From: Triticum aestivum
Lineage: Eukaryota; Streptophyta; Magnoliopsida; Poales; Poaceae
Reading direction: 5' to 3'
Assembly: GCF_018294505.1 (NCBI RefSeq)
Contig: NC_057804.1
Location: 251,946,219 to 252,010,218 of the forward strand
Length of the DNA stretch: 64,000 nt
Of the stretch, positions 44,160 to 56,752 are shown piece by piece; positions within the stretch are counted from its first letter, which is position 1, and the number at the start of each line of letters is the position of its first letter. The position numbers and the translations under genes were made by a program. The notes beneath the pieces were generated by a model that was not told the DNA's origin, ran no database searches, and saw only the letters and a program-made list of their open reading frames with translations.

Positions 44160-45277
44160 TTTTTTTCTTAAAACTCTCTTTTATCTCTAAGCATAGAGGT
44201 TCTTTTCTTACTTTCATCCATAGAGACATATAAAGATTTAATCAATTCCTCAACCATAGGCACAAAAATGTTCATCTTGAGATTTTCTACATCACGAGAA
44301 ATTCTATCAATACTTCTAGACATATGATCAATCTTATTCAACTTCTCTTCTATTGTAGCATTACAAACCTTTTGAGTATTGATAAATTCTTTAATATTAT
44401 TCTCAACATTAGAGGTGTTCCTATTATTATTATTATAAGAAGGATTACCATAGGAATTACCATAATTATTAGAGGAATTACTATTAAAAGGCCAAGGATT
44501 AAAATTACCTCTATAATCATTATTATTGAAATTGTTTCGAGAGATAAAATTCACATCTACGGCATCACTTTTTCATTCAAGAAAATATTTCTTCAACCGA
44601 ATTAATTGTTTACTAGTAGGTGCTCTTTCGGTATGCCATTGTGAATAATTTGTCATAATATTGTCTAGCAATTTAGTAGCTTCAACCAAAGTAATTTCCA
44701 TAAAAGTACCACCCGCGGCGGAATCTAAAAGATTTTTAGAAACAAAATTCAATCCCGCATAAAAAAATTGTATGATCATCCACAGATTTAAACCATGAGT
44801 AGGGCAATTTCTTAGCATCAATTTCATTCTTTCCCAAGATTGAGGAACATCTTCATGCTAAAGTTGCTTAAAATTCATGATATACGTCCTAAGGGAAATA
44901 ATTTTCGCGGGCGGAAAATACTTAGTAATAAAGGCACCTTTGCACTTATCCCAAGAATCGATACTATTGTGAGGCAAATAAGAAATCCAAATTTTTGCAC
45001 CATCTCGCAAAGAAAATGGGAATAATTTCAACTTCAAAATATCATTGTCCACATCTTTTTTCTTTTTCATATCGCATAATGCCATGAATGTGTTAAGATG
45101 GGACGCGGCATCCTCACTAGGAGTACCGGAAAATTGATCTTTCATAACAGGATTCGACAAGGCGGCATTAATATCACAAGACTCCGCACTAGTGGCGGGA
45201 GGAGCAAATAGAGTGCTAACAAAATCATTGTTGTTGGTATTGGAGAAATCACACAACTTGGTGTTCTCTTGAGTCAT
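44160..45277 (-). pseudogene. gag: Gag, Gypsy unit A (interrupted)
   Basis: Gag starts MTQENTKLCDFSNTNNNDF at 45277. The retrotransposon Gag core follows (RDGAKIWISYLPHNSIDSWD, FITKYFPPAKI). An in-frame TAG after NFKQL (about 44856) precedes HEDVPQSWERMKLMLRNCP, which continues the core. Then comes an Asn-rich segment (NNFNNNDYRGNFNPW ... YNNNNRNT) and a short coiled coil. At least one frameshift separates the pieces near 44570. Non-functional. Confidence 0.75.
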
Positions 45278-45459
45278 CGTGACTATCCAACAAGATTGCA
45301 CTCAAAAACAGATCCGACGAAACAATGGCGAACCAAAAAGAGGGCGAATAAAATGTCAAATTTTCGTGAAGTGGGGGAGAGGAAAATGAGAGGCAAATTG
45401 AAAATAATGTAAATTTTAAGGAGATGAGATTTGTGATTAGGAACCTAGTAGATGTTGAT

Positions 45460-45495
45460 GATGTCTTCCTAGGTAGCAGCGCCAGGAATTCCTTT
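45460..45495 (-). promoter_or_regulatory. Primer binding site region, Gypsy unit A (mutated)
   Basis: Minus strand TGGCGCTGCTACCTAGGAAG follows the LTR after a few bases. The intact version next to LTR C reads TGGCGCCGTTGCCGGGGAGA, a PBS form I associate with tRNA-Asp. This copy has several changes. Confidence 0.6.
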
Positions 45496-46005
45496 TGATG
45501 TCGGCTTGAACAACGTCGGTATTTCCCCAAAGAGGAAGGGATGATGCAGCACATTGATGTTTGCTTGAACTCTCGGTATTTCCCCAAACAAGAAGGGATG
45601 ATGCAGCACATCAACGGTAGCTATTTCCCTCAGTGATAAGACCAAGGTTGTCGAACCAGTAGGAGAACCATGCAACACAACGTAAACAACTCCTGCACAT
45701 AAATAACAAATACTTGCAACCCAACGTGTTAAAGGGTTTTTCAATACCTTTCGGGTAACGGGGCCAGAAATTGGCATGGAGATGGGAAAAAGTTGTAATA
45801 GATTGGATAAATAGATCACAAATAAAATAAAGTGCAGCAAAGTATTTTTGTATTTTTGGTCTAATAGATCTGAAAATAAAAGCAAATAAAAATAGATCGC
45901 AAAGGCAAATGTATTAAAGAAGAGACCCGGGAACCGTAGGTTTCACTAGTGGCTTCTCTTGAGAAAAATAGCAAACATTGGGAAAACAATTACTATTGGG
46001 CAATT
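45496..46005 (-). repeat. Partial LTR B (about 510 bp, 3' third only)
   Basis: It matches the R/U5 side of LTRs A and C from the PBS-proximal end to ...caattactattgggcaatt. There it jumps into gag-protease linker sequence (aaagttttagcctcttcaaa) found elsewhere at 43950 and 52325. The end holds a ~62-bp tandem duplication (45496-45618). The junction has only a few bases of shared sequence, as in illegitimate recombination. Confidence 0.75.
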
Positions 46006-47402
46006 AAAGTTTTAGCCTCTTCAAACCCACTTTTATCAATTTTCTCAACAAGATTTTCACCCTCCAAATTATCGGGATGCCTTGTAGATAAAGGTGACTC
46101 TTCTCCAGTCCCTATTCCATCAATTTTAATTTTACTAAACAAAGAATCAATAGAGGAAACACCAATCATTTTAAGATCTTCATCACTTTTGTGAAAGCAA
46201 TCACTAGAAAACACCTTTTCTAAAAATTATGTTTTAGCTCTAAGCATAGAGGTTCTTTTCTTACTTTCATCCATAGAAACATAAAGAGCTTCAATTGATT
46301 CTTCAACTTTAGGCACAATTTTTTTATCTTGAGAGTTTCTACATCATGAGAAATTGTACCAATACTTCTAGACATATCATCAACCCTATTCAGCATTTCT
46401 TCTATTGTAGCATTGAAAACTTTTTGAGTATTGATAAATTCTATAATATTATTCTCAAGATCATAGGTGTTTCTATTATTATTATAAGAAGGATTACCAT
46501 AGGAATTACCATAATTATTAGAGGAATTACTAGGAAAAGGCCTAGGATTAAAATTACCTCTATAAGCATTGTTATTGAAATTGTTTCGCGAGCTAAAATT
46601 CACATCTATGGCATCACTATTTTGATCAATCAAAGTAGACAAAGGCACATCACTAAAATCAATAGGAGCACTTTTATTAGCAACCAACTTCATAAGAGCG
46701 TCAACATTTTCACTCAGAGAATTTATTTCTTCTACCAAATTTACTTTTTTACTAGTAGGCTCTCTTTCGGTATGCCAGTAATTTTCCATAATATTGTATA
46801 GAAATTTAGTAGCTTCACCCAAAGTTATTTCCATAAAAGTAACCCTCACGGCTAAATCTAAAACATTACGAGAAACAAAATTCAACCCCGCAAAATTTTC
46901 TTGATCATCATCCAAAGATTTAACCCATGAGTTGGGCAATTCCTTAGCATCAATTTCATCCTTTCCCAAGATTTTGCAACATGATCATGTTCAAGTTGAT
47001 TGAAATTCATGATCTAGGTTCTAAGGGAAATGATTTTTGCAGGCAGAATACACTTAGTAATAAAAGCATCCTTGAACTTGTTCCAAGAATCGATACTATT
47101 GCGAGGCAAAGAAGAAAACCAACTTTTTGTGCGATCCCGCAAAGAAAATGGAAACAATTTCAACTTCACAACATCATTGTCCACATCTTCTTTCTTTTGC
47201 ATATCACCACAAATGTGTTAAGATGAGACACGACATCCTCATTTGGAGTACCAAGAATTGGATCTTTCATAACAAGATTCAGCAAAGCAGTATTAATATC
47301 ACAAGACTCCGCACTAGTGGCGGGAGGAGCAATCAGAGTGCTGATAAAATCATTGTTGTTCGTATTTGAGAAATCACACAACTTGGTGTTCTCTTGAGTC
47401 AT
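46006..47402 (-). pseudogene. gag: Gag, Gypsy unit B (truncated at its 3' end)
   Basis: It starts MTQENTKLCDFSNTNNNDFI at 47402. The Gag core is split: codons to about 47014 contain FPFSLRDRTKSWFSSLPRNS, and the 249-codon frame 46969-46220 contains LPNSWVKSLDDDQENFAG, an Asn-rich stretch (NNFNNNAYRGNFN, YNNNRNT) and a helix. A frameshift near 47200 and another near 47000 break it. The sequence ends at the junction with partial LTR B. Confidence 0.75.
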
Positions 47403-47589
47403 GATGACTACACAACAAGATTGCACACAAAAACATATCAGATGAGGAAACAGCGAATGAAAAAGAGGGCAAATAAAATGACAAAATTTTGTGAAGTGGG
47501 GGATAGGAAAACGAGGGGAAAATGGCAAATAATGTAAATTACCAGGAGATGAGATTTGTGGTTATGAACCTGGTTGATGTTGATGATGT

Positions 47590-47619
47590 CTCCCCGGCAA
47601 CGGCGCCAGAAATTCCTTT
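47590..47619 (-). promoter_or_regulatory. Primer binding site next to LTR C
   Basis: Minus strand TGGCGCCGTTGCCGGGGAGA follows the LTR end (aaaggaattt spacer). It is the intact form of the PBS in this element group, by my recollection complementary to tRNA-Asp. Confidence 0.7.
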
Positions 47620-49198
47620 TGATGTTTTCTTCAACTATGTCGGTATTTACCCAAAGAGGAAGAGATGATGCAGCATTGTAACGGTAGGTATTTACCGCAG
47701 TGATGAGACCAAGGTTATCGGACCAGTAGGAGAACCATGCAACACAATTTAAATAGCTCCTGCACACAAATAACAAATAATCGCAACCCGACGTGTTAAA
47801 GGGGTTGTCAATCCCTTTCGGGTAACGGCGCCAGAAATTGGCACGGAGATGGGAAAACGATGTAATAGATTGGATAAATAGATTGCAAATAAAATAAAGT
47901 TCAGAAAAGTATTTTTGTACTTTTGGTTTAATAAATCTGAATATAAAAGCAAATAAAAGTAAATCGCGGAGGCAAATATATTAAAGAAGAGACCCCGAGG
48001 GTCGTAGGTTCCGCTAGTGGCTTCTCTCGAGAAAAAGAGCAAACGGTGGGAAAACAATTACTACTGGGAAATTGATAGAACTTTAAATAATCATGACGAT
48101 ATCCAGGCAATGATCATTATATAGGCATCATGTCCAAGATTAGTAGACCAACTCCTGCCTGCATCTACAACTATGACTCCACACATCGATTGCTATCCAG
48201 CATGCATCTAGTGTATTAAGTTCATGGAAAAACGGAGTAATGCAATAAGAACAATGACATGATGTAGACAAGATCTATGTATGTAGAAATAGGCCCCATC
48301 CTGTTATCCTTGATAGAAATGATACATACATGTCATTTCCCCTTCTGTCACTGGGATCAAGCACCGTAAGATCGAACCCATCACAAAGCACCTCTTCCCA
48401 TTGCAAGATAAATAGATCAAGTTAGCCAAAAGAAACCCAAATATCGGAGAAGAAATACGAGGCTATAATCAATCATGCATATAAGAGATCAAAGAACACT
48501 CAAATAACTTGCATGGATAAAAACTTAGATTTGATCACAAAGTCAAAGATCATCTGATCCCAACAAACACGCCACAAAAAGACTTGCATCATATGGATCT
48601 CCAAGAGACCATTGTATTGAGAATCAATAGAGAGAGAGAGAGAGGAAGCCATCTAGATACTAACTACGGACCCGTAGGTCTACAATGAACTACTCGCGCA
48701 TCGTCGGAGAGGCACCAATGGACATGATGAACCCCTCCGTGATGGTGTCTAGATTGGATCTGGTGTTTCTAGAACTTGCGGTGCCTAGAATTGATTTTTG
48801 TTGACTCCCCTAAGGTTTCTCGAATATTGGGGTATTTATAGAGCAAAGAGGTGGTGCGGGAGGCCACCGAGGTGGGCATAACCCACCCGGGTGTGCCTGG
48901 GCCCCCAGGCGCGCCCTGGTGGGTTGTGTCCCCCTTGGGGCACCGCTTTGGTACTTCTTTGGCCCATCTTGTGTCTTCTGGTCCAGAAAAAATCTACAAA
49001 AAGTTTCGCTGCTTTTGGACTCCGTTTAGTATTGATTTCCTTCGATGTAAAAAACAAGCAGAAAATAACAACTGGCACTGGGCTCTATGTCAATAGGTTA
49101 GTACAAAAAAATGATATAAAATGATTGTAAAACATCCAAGAATGATAATATAATAGCATGGAACAATCAAAAGTTATATATACGTTGGAGACGTATCA
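47620..49198 (-). repeat. Gypsy LTR C (1579 bp)
   Basis: Minus strand TGATACGTCTCCAACGTATA to GAAAACATCA. Internal sequence abuts it on both sides: the PPT at 49199 and the PBS at 47619. It is collinear with LTR A with scattered substitutions and indels. Confidence 0.85.
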
Positions 49199-51730
49199 AC
49201 ATCCCCAAGCTTAATTCCTGCTCATCCTCAAGTAGGTAAATGATAAAAACAGAATTTTTGATGTGGAATGCTGCCTAACAGGTTCATCACATATTCTTTT
49301 CTTTATAGCATGGACATTTGGACTTTTATATGGTTCAAAGCAATAGTCTAGTTTTGACATGAAAACTTTAATACTCGAGCATATCAACAAGCAACCATGT
49401 CTTTCAAAATATCTATGCTAAAGTAAGTTATCCCTAGCCCATTATGCTCAATCATTAATCCATTCATGAAACACACTTGAATACTAGCTATACCTAATGC
49501 TCAAGTACAATCATAGTGCCCCTTAGTTGGTGGTTCATAAGAGAAGGTGGAGACTCAAGTTTAAAAATAAAAATTGCATAAAGTAAAAGAAGGGCCCTTC
49601 ATGAAGGAAAGTAGGGATTTGTAGAGGTGCCAGAGCTCAAAGTGAAAATTGAGAGGTAAAAACATTTTGGGAGGCATACTTTTCCCACCAACAAAAACAA
49701 TTTAGAGTTCCCAACACTTCCCGTGCTAGATACATCATAGGCGGTTCCCAAACAGGAAATAAAGTTTATTCCTTTTTCCATCATACTTTCACTTTCCATG
49801 GCTAACCGTATCCATGGGTGCCCTCCATACCAACACTTTCCAAGGAATTAATTATTTGACAACATAAAGTAAATTCATTTTTCATTTCGGGACTGGGCAT
49901 CCCTAATACCTTTGCCATACCCTCGTGCAATGACAAGTGAATAAACACTCATCGTGAGAATAACACATCTAGCATGGAAAACATTGGCCACCCCTCACCG
50001 CCTCGCGAGCGGTACGATCACACAAAAGAGAAATTTATTTTGAAAATTAGAGATGGCACATGCAAATTTGCTTAGAACGACACGGAAATACTGCATAGAG
50101 GTAGATATAGTGGACTCATATGGCAAAACTGGTTTAAAGGGTTTTGGATGCACAAGTAGTGATCATACTTAGTGCGAATGAAGGCTAGCTAAAAGATTGA
50201 GAAGCGTCCAACCAAGAAACAAAAAATCTCGTAAGTTAGCATTAAGCATAATTAACACCGAGTAGTGCACCACAAGTAGTATGTAATTTTATTGCATAAC
50301 TATTGACTCTCGTGCTTGCATAGTGAATCACAAACCTTAACACTAATATTTTTACTAAAGCATAATTACTAATCAACATGACTCACATATCATGTCGTGA
50401 TATCTCAAAACCATTACTAAGAACCAAGTTCATTTTTTCCAATGATCTTCATGAAATTTTTTATTATATCCTCCTTTGATATCTATCACTTTGGGACTAA
50501 TTTCATATGTTGCTTTTAATAAGCTCAAACAAATATAAATTGAAGAACATGAGCATAATATTTCTTTCTCTCAAAATAATTTAACTGAAGAAAGAGGGAG
50601 TTTCTTCAGAATTTTACTAACTCCCAAATAAATCTAAGTGAAGCATGAGAGCATTTCTTCAAAAATAAAAAAGCACACCGTGCTCAAAAGATATAAGTGA
50701 AGCACTAGAGCAATTACAAGGCTCTAAAAATTTAAGTGAAGCATAGGAGCAAGCATATCATAATTTTTGGCTCTCTCAAAAAGGTCTTCCCAGCAAGGAT
50801 TCAAGACTTAAAACACAAAGCAAACCAAGAAAAGACTCATATCAAACATGACGCTCCAAGCAAAACTCATAATATTTGACGAATAAAAATATAGCTCCAA
50901 GAAAAGTACTGATCGTTGTTAGAAGAAAGAGGGGATGCCACTCAGGGGCATCCCCAAGCTTAGTTTCTTGATACTTCTTGAACATTATATATGGGTGCCT
51001 AGGGCATCCCCAAGATTAGCCTTTTGCTAATCTTTAATCCTTAATCAATCGTAATATCACCCAAAACTTGAAAACTTAAATCATACAAAACACAACAAAA
51101 CCTAGGTGAGATCCGTTAGTACAAGAAAGCGAACAACTACTATAAGTACTGTTGCAAACCATTAGTATATTATTTTTGCATTATATTGACTTTATTCCAA
51201 CTTTTCTATGGCAAAAACTCTTCAAAGAAAGCCATAGAATCATTAAAACAAGCACACAACACAAATAAAACAGAATCTATCAAAACATAATAGTCTGTAG
51301 CAATCTGACTACTTCAAATGTAACTCCAAAAGTTCTGAAAAATTTGGACAAAGTGAGCAATTTGTTTATTAATCTTCTGCAAAAAGAATCAACTCAAAAG
51401 CCCTCTTCTGTTATAAATGGGAGATATTTTCATGAGCAAAAAAGCTTCTATTTTTCAGCAAGATCAAATCAACTCTCACCCAAATCATCCTGAAGGCCTT
51501 GCTTGGCACAAACACTAATTTAAACTAGAAAAACACATCTAATCAGAGGCATAAATTGGTATTTTGTTGAAAAGAACAAGAAAAGCAAAAAGCAAAAAGA
51601 TAGAAGTTGGTTTACGAGTGCTATCGTTTTACCCCCCTAGCTAGGCATAATGCAAAGATCAAAGTGTTGTCATCTTTGGTTCTAGATCCATATGATGCCC
51701 TCATGATTGACTCATATCGTGGCCTAATTC
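49199..51730 (-). other. Non-coding 3' internal region, Gypsy unit C
   Basis: Collinear with 40792-43425, AT-rich, without RT or integrase motifs. The PPT-like aattaagcttggggatgt adjoins LTR C. Confidence 0.7.
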
Positions 51731-52568
51731 TTATTCTAGGGAAATGTTACCCTTTCTTAGTGGAAATTGAAATTCAATATTTCCTTCTTTCATATCAATC
51801 ACGACGCCAATAGTACGTAAAACTAGTCTACCAAGTATAATTGGACAAGATGGATTGCAATCGATATCAAGAACAATAGAATCTATAGGCACATAATTCC
51901 TATTTGAAAGAATAAGAACATCATTAATTCTTCCCATAGGCTTTTTAATAGTAGAATCCGGCAAATGAAAATTTAAAGATCATTCTTCAATATCGGTAAG
52001 ACCAGGCACATCATGTAATGATTTCGGAATTGTAGAAACACTAGCACCCAAGTCACATAAAGAAAAGCACTGATAATTTTTAATCTTGGCTTGCATGCTA
52101 GGTTCCCATTCATCATGTACTTTTCTAGGAATTGAATCTTCTAATTCCAATTTCTCTTCAAAAGCTTTGATCATGGCATCAACAATATGTTTAGTAAAAT
52201 CTTTATTTTCTTCATAAGCATGGGGTGCATTTATCATGGATTTCAACAAAGAAATATAGTCAACCAAAGAGAAACTATCATAATTATAGTCGTTGTAATC
52301 CAAAATAGTGGGCACATCATTAGTTAAAGTTTTGGCCTCTTCAAACCCACTTTTATTAGTTTTCTCAACAAGATTTTCACCCTTCAAATTATCGGGACGC
52401 CTTCTAGCTAAAGTGGACTCTTCTCCAGTCCCTTTTTCATCAATCTTAATTTTAATAAACAAAGAATCAATATAGGAAATACCAATCATTTTAAGATCTT
52501 CATCATTTTTATGAAAGCAATCACTAGAAAACGTTTTTTTGTAAAAAATTCTCTTTTAGCTCTAAGCA
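51731..52568 (-). pseudogene. Gag-protease linker and protease, Gypsy unit C
   Basis: Frames 52489-51980 and 51964-51731 together give a linker, the CDLGAS active-site region, and an ILGR motif, with a break between them near 51975. Compared with unit A the linker is better preserved (EEAKTL ... SLVDYISLLKSMINAPHAYE). The unit is cut at 52568 by a LARD-type LTR, so its Gag and 5' LTR are not seen. Confidence 0.7.
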
Positions 52569-55500
52569 TGTAACGCCCCGGATTCGATGCACCAGGTGTC
52601 TTCCAGTTATTCGTCTTTGTTGCCATGTCATTTGCTTGCGTGTTGCATTTTTCCATGTCATCATCTGCTTTGCATCCTCATATTTTTCAAAACTTGCATC
52701 CTTCCCGGTCTTCCTGCTCCTTCCGTTGTCCGTTCGAGCCTAGACACACTCGCACGCGCCCGCAGCACCTCCGAATTATTATTTTGTAAGTGGCCGAAAA
52801 ATGTTCTCGGAATGGATTGAAACTTGGTGTGCGGTCTTATTATAGTGTAGATAGACCGCGTGTCAAGTTCCATCACATTCGGAGCTCGTTTGATAGCCCA
52901 ACTGTTAAACTTATAGCGGCATCGTTGCCGGTCAAACGCCAGACGTTTTCGGTCTCTGAAAACCGTGTCGGGCTGCATTCCTCTTCTCTTCTCTCAGCCC
53001 AAGGCCTCTTCTGCACAGCCACCTGCAGCCCACCTAAAACCCCCTCTGCTTCGGACCGTCGGATCGAGATCCGATGCCCGAAAACGGATGATGGTTCCCC
53101 TAACCCTAGCCCCCTTACTATATATAGACCCCTCGTTCCAATTTTGGGCATCCCTAGCCCCTCACCTACCTCTAGCCGCCTCCCAACCGCAGCCACCTTC
53201 CTCCTCCTCGGAATCAGCGCCTCCCCAGCCGCCCTCCGCCACTTGGCGCTGCCGCAGGCGCGCTCAGGCCAATCCAAGCGTGACACGTCGCCTCCTCGCA
53301 CCCTGCAGCCAACCCCAGCGCGCCACGTGTCCTCCCCGGCGCCCCACTTCAACGCGGCCCTGCCAGGACCATCTGCGGCCTACCCCGCTACCGACCTACC
53401 CCGCTCACCTGGTTCCCCTCGCTCCTCGCTCCGCCCGACCCCGCCTTCGAGCACGCTGCCCCGCCATCCGCGCTCGCCGGCGACAAGCGCCGCCCTTCGC
53501 CGGAGATCTTCAGCAGGCCAGGTCGCGGCCTCCCCTGCCCGCGAACTACTTCTTATTCCTCCCGTCGGCTCTCTCTGCCGCTCACACTTCCCTCTCTCTC
53601 CCTTGCAGGATCCCGCCGCCGGAGGTTGCCTCGCTCGCCCCGTCGTCGGACGCTGCATCGACCCCCGTTATGCCTTGATCCGTCTGGATCCGCCCGTTTC
53701 GACGCTCGTCAGACCCTCTTCGGCCTTCTGCGTTTCCTATCGCCGCCCCGCCATCTCCATCGTTGCCGCCGGCGACCCTTTTCGCCAGGAGTCCACGATG
53801 CCGCCCGTTGACGCACGCGTTGACCGTTTCGGTCGACCGTGTGGGCCCTGCAACCGCAGCCCAGCGCCCCGACCGGCCCAGCCACCCGCCGGCTGGCCCC
53901 CTTCAATGCTGGGCCAAGGCCCACTCTGGTGAGAACGGAGCCTAGTCCCGCTGCTCTATCTGCCGCCCTGTGCGCTGACCGACGCTTAGTTTTTGTTCCA
54001 GCAAATTCGACCAAGTCCTGAGATTTTGTCAGCATGTTGCATCCTTGTGTGGCTTGTAACTTCCTCCCCGTAGCTCCGATTCATGCATATAATATGTCAA
54101 AATGTTCATTGTTAGATGCTATACATTTAATGCCGCTGTGCCATGCTTGTTTGAGTTCATCTTGATGCCCAAATCATCATTGCAAGAGTGCTATATGATG
54201 TTAACTGTTGGCTGTTAACAGAACTTGATGATTTGTCTTTTTCATTGCATTTTGTGTGTGCATCCTATGAGCTTGATGTCTACATGACATTTGAGCTAAA
54301 TCATGCCATCTTTACAGTGGTGCAATCCATGTATTTTTGTGAGTCCTGTAGCGAGTGCATCAAGCTCGTGAAGTAGGGTTTTTGTTGTTTCTGTTTTGCT
54401 AGGCAGAATCTGCTCCATCATGATGCTATGTAAACCTGCTGCTACAAGTCATTCTATGCATAATCTGGAGATGTTCACTAAGGATGTTTTGTTATACATG
54501 TTATGCTCTACCCATCCATGCCCATGGTGATATTTATAAACTTGCTCTCAAGTGGCTAAATAATGTTGCTGTCAGCCTGTTAACATTAAGTTCAGTTTTG
54601 CCATGCGTTTTGCTAGTGATCCATGCACCCTATGACCATGCTATTGCCACGTTTAGCTTCACAATTATGTTATCTTATGTTGGTCACCTTTTCATGCCAT
54701 GTATTGCTCTGTGGTGAGTGGTACAAGCTCACCAACATGCCTACTTATCGTTGTTCCTGCCATGTCTGAATCTCTCACATCATTTGCCATGTTTGCATGG
54801 ATGCTACCATCTTTTCTGTTAATATTTGGAAATAGTTCAGTAAGGGGTTTTGTTATTTGTCTTTAGTACTAGCATGCCGGGCCTTTTTTGCCATTTTAAG
54901 TTCCTATAACATGTTGTTTGATAGCTCTAAACATTGCAACCTGATGTTAATTCTGCTAAGTCTGTGAACTATTATTATTTGCAATCTTGCCATGACCTTT
55001 TGAGCATGTTCTAGTGATTTCTGGAGGTAGCTCAGTGTTCATGTTTTGACATTCTTTACCTGTACATCATGCGCATGCCTTTTGTTTTCACGTTGAGATG
55101 ATGTAGCATATTGTTTTAATGCTTGCTAGATGCCTAGTTGCTATTTTAGACAGCTTGTCCTTTAAACTTGTATAGAGTGTATGTGTTGAACCGTTGCTCT
55201 GTTTTGAGTGTGCTCTATAGGAAACTTGCTTGATTTTGCATGAAGTTTCATATTATCATGTTGCATCCATGTTTTGAGAGTGTTTGCTTGATGTTTGTAT
55301 GCATTTTGTATCAATGCCATGTTTGACTTGATTTGCTCATATCTTCTAGGCTGTAGCTCCGAATTAAATGGACTTTATATGTAACCTGACTAGAATCTTG
55401 TGTAGATCATCTTGGCTCATCTTAACTTGCTATTTAACAACTTGAACATAAGGTTTATTCTGTTCAGGACCAATTTCTAAATTTGCATATGAGGACTTAC

Positions 55501-55864
55501 CGGAATTGTTATATGTTGTTTCCGGCCTCATTGAACATTGCTTTGATGTGTTGTTCTTGTATGCATCATCTCTTGCCATGAGTAGCTTCATGTAGTCTTG
55601 TCTTGAATCATACTTGGTTGAGAATCATGTCATGTATATGTGAGGTGTGTTTACCATGTTGTGTGCTTCTTCTCGATAGTTCCTGTTTCGTTGCGATCGG
55701 GAGGATTCGTTCGTCTACGCTTGGTTCGGCTTCATCCGTTCGTCTTCTTCATGGACTTGTTGTTCTTCCTTGCGGGATTTCAGGCAAGATGACTGTCACC
55801 TTGGATCTCATTACTACCATTGCTATGATAGTTGCTTCGTTCTATCGCTATGTTGCTTTACCTA
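52569..55864 (+). repeat. LARD-related LTR, 5' 3.3 kb, cut by CACTA 3
   Basis: It starts TGTAACGCCCCGGATTCGAT like the minus-strand start of the LARD LTR, has a TATA box and GC-rich block in comparable positions, and later matches it clearly (gcgatcgggaggattcgt; gggatttcaggcaagatgac; ccttggatctcattacta). It breaks off at the CACTA 3 terminus. It is the front of a second, diverged member of the same LTR family. Long GC-rich frames around 52790-53930 overlap each other in several frames and are not treated as genes. Confidence 0.78.
53119..53126 (+). promoter_or_regulatory. TATA box in the LARD-related LTR
   Basis: cccttactatatatagaccc sits about 550 bp into the LTR, just before the GC-rich block, comparable to the TATA box of the complete LARD. 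Confidence 0.55.
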
Positions 55865-56228
55865 CACTACACAAAAATGACACATCCGTGACATTTTGGG
55901 CCGAACGAAAAAAAATCCATCATACATATGACACTTCTATGACGATAATTGTGACAAAACCCGGTATCATCATAGATGTGGTGGGCTCCTACTTCTATGA
56001 CAAAAAATCATGGCAGAAAATGGGCTTTTCGTCCTGGGCGGGCCGGAGACGCAGCTGAATGACATTCTTTGGGCCGTCCATGACGAAAAAACCATGGTAG
56101 AAGCGAGGGGGAGGAAAATTTCGGGGAGTTGCCGGTTACGGTGGGAGGTAGGGGGCCGAGCGATGCGTGTTTCTCTCGTAACGTGCGAGGCATTGGCTCT
56201 AAGTGAACCCGAGCGAGGCGTTGGGATC

Positions 56229-56750
56229 TAACTGAACCCGAGCGATTGCACTGTAGGCTACGCGTTACTGAACCCGAGCGATTGCACTGTAGGCTATGCG
56301 TTACTGAACTCGAGCGATCGATCGATGGCTGTTAACTGAACCCGATGGAGCGATTCCTTCGCAATTGCTGCTAACTGAAGCCGATCGATTGGATGAACAG
56401 TGAGCGTTGCGGGGGGGGGGGGGGGGGTGGATGAACAGTGAGCGGTGGCATTGCCTCTGGATGAACAAGACCGCATGGTGTGGAGGGCTGGATGAACAGT
56501 AGACGATGGAGGGGTGGCCGTGGATGGGTGGTTGAACAGGACCCCGTGGTGTGGAGGGCTGGATGAACAGTAGACGGTGGAGGGCTGGATGAACAGTAGA
56601 CGGTGGAGGGGTGGTTGAACAGTAGCTGATGGAGTAGCGCGCGGTGGAGGCTGGATGAACAGGAGCCCGTGGAGGCTGGAGGAGGTCAACGGTAGCCCGT
56701 GGAGGCTGGAGGAAGTCGACGGTGGAGATGAACAGTATCCCGTGGAGTCC
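56229..56750. repeat. CACTA 3 subterminal short repeats and poly-G
   Basis: Two or three copies of ctgaacccgagcgattgcac are followed by repeats of ggctggatgaacagtagacg with a 17-base G run at 56411-56427. The G run may be of uncertain length. Confidence 0.8.
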
Positions 56751-56752
56751 CG

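Larger units (their letters stand above)
39245..52568 (-). mobile_element. Array of Sabrina/Wham-group Gypsy units sharing LTRs
   Basis: Read on the minus strand the order is: internal (52568-49199), LTR C (49198-47620), internal (47619 to about 46006), partial LTR B (about 46005-45496), internal (45495-40792), LTR A (40791-39245). LTR C serves as both 3' and 5' LTR, which single insertions do not produce. Unequal recombination between LTRs plus one illegitimate deletion explains it. Each internal piece encodes Gag and/or protease, and none shows RT or integrase. The family assignment is from memory. Confidence 0.75.

Noticed and set aside
52790..53932. A 380-codon frame and overlapping 237- and 159-codon frames in the LARD-related LTR
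   Set aside because: The block is extremely GC-rich and several frames on both strands stay open at once, with Ser/Pro/Arg-biased products and no domain. The complete LARD has different frames at the matching place.
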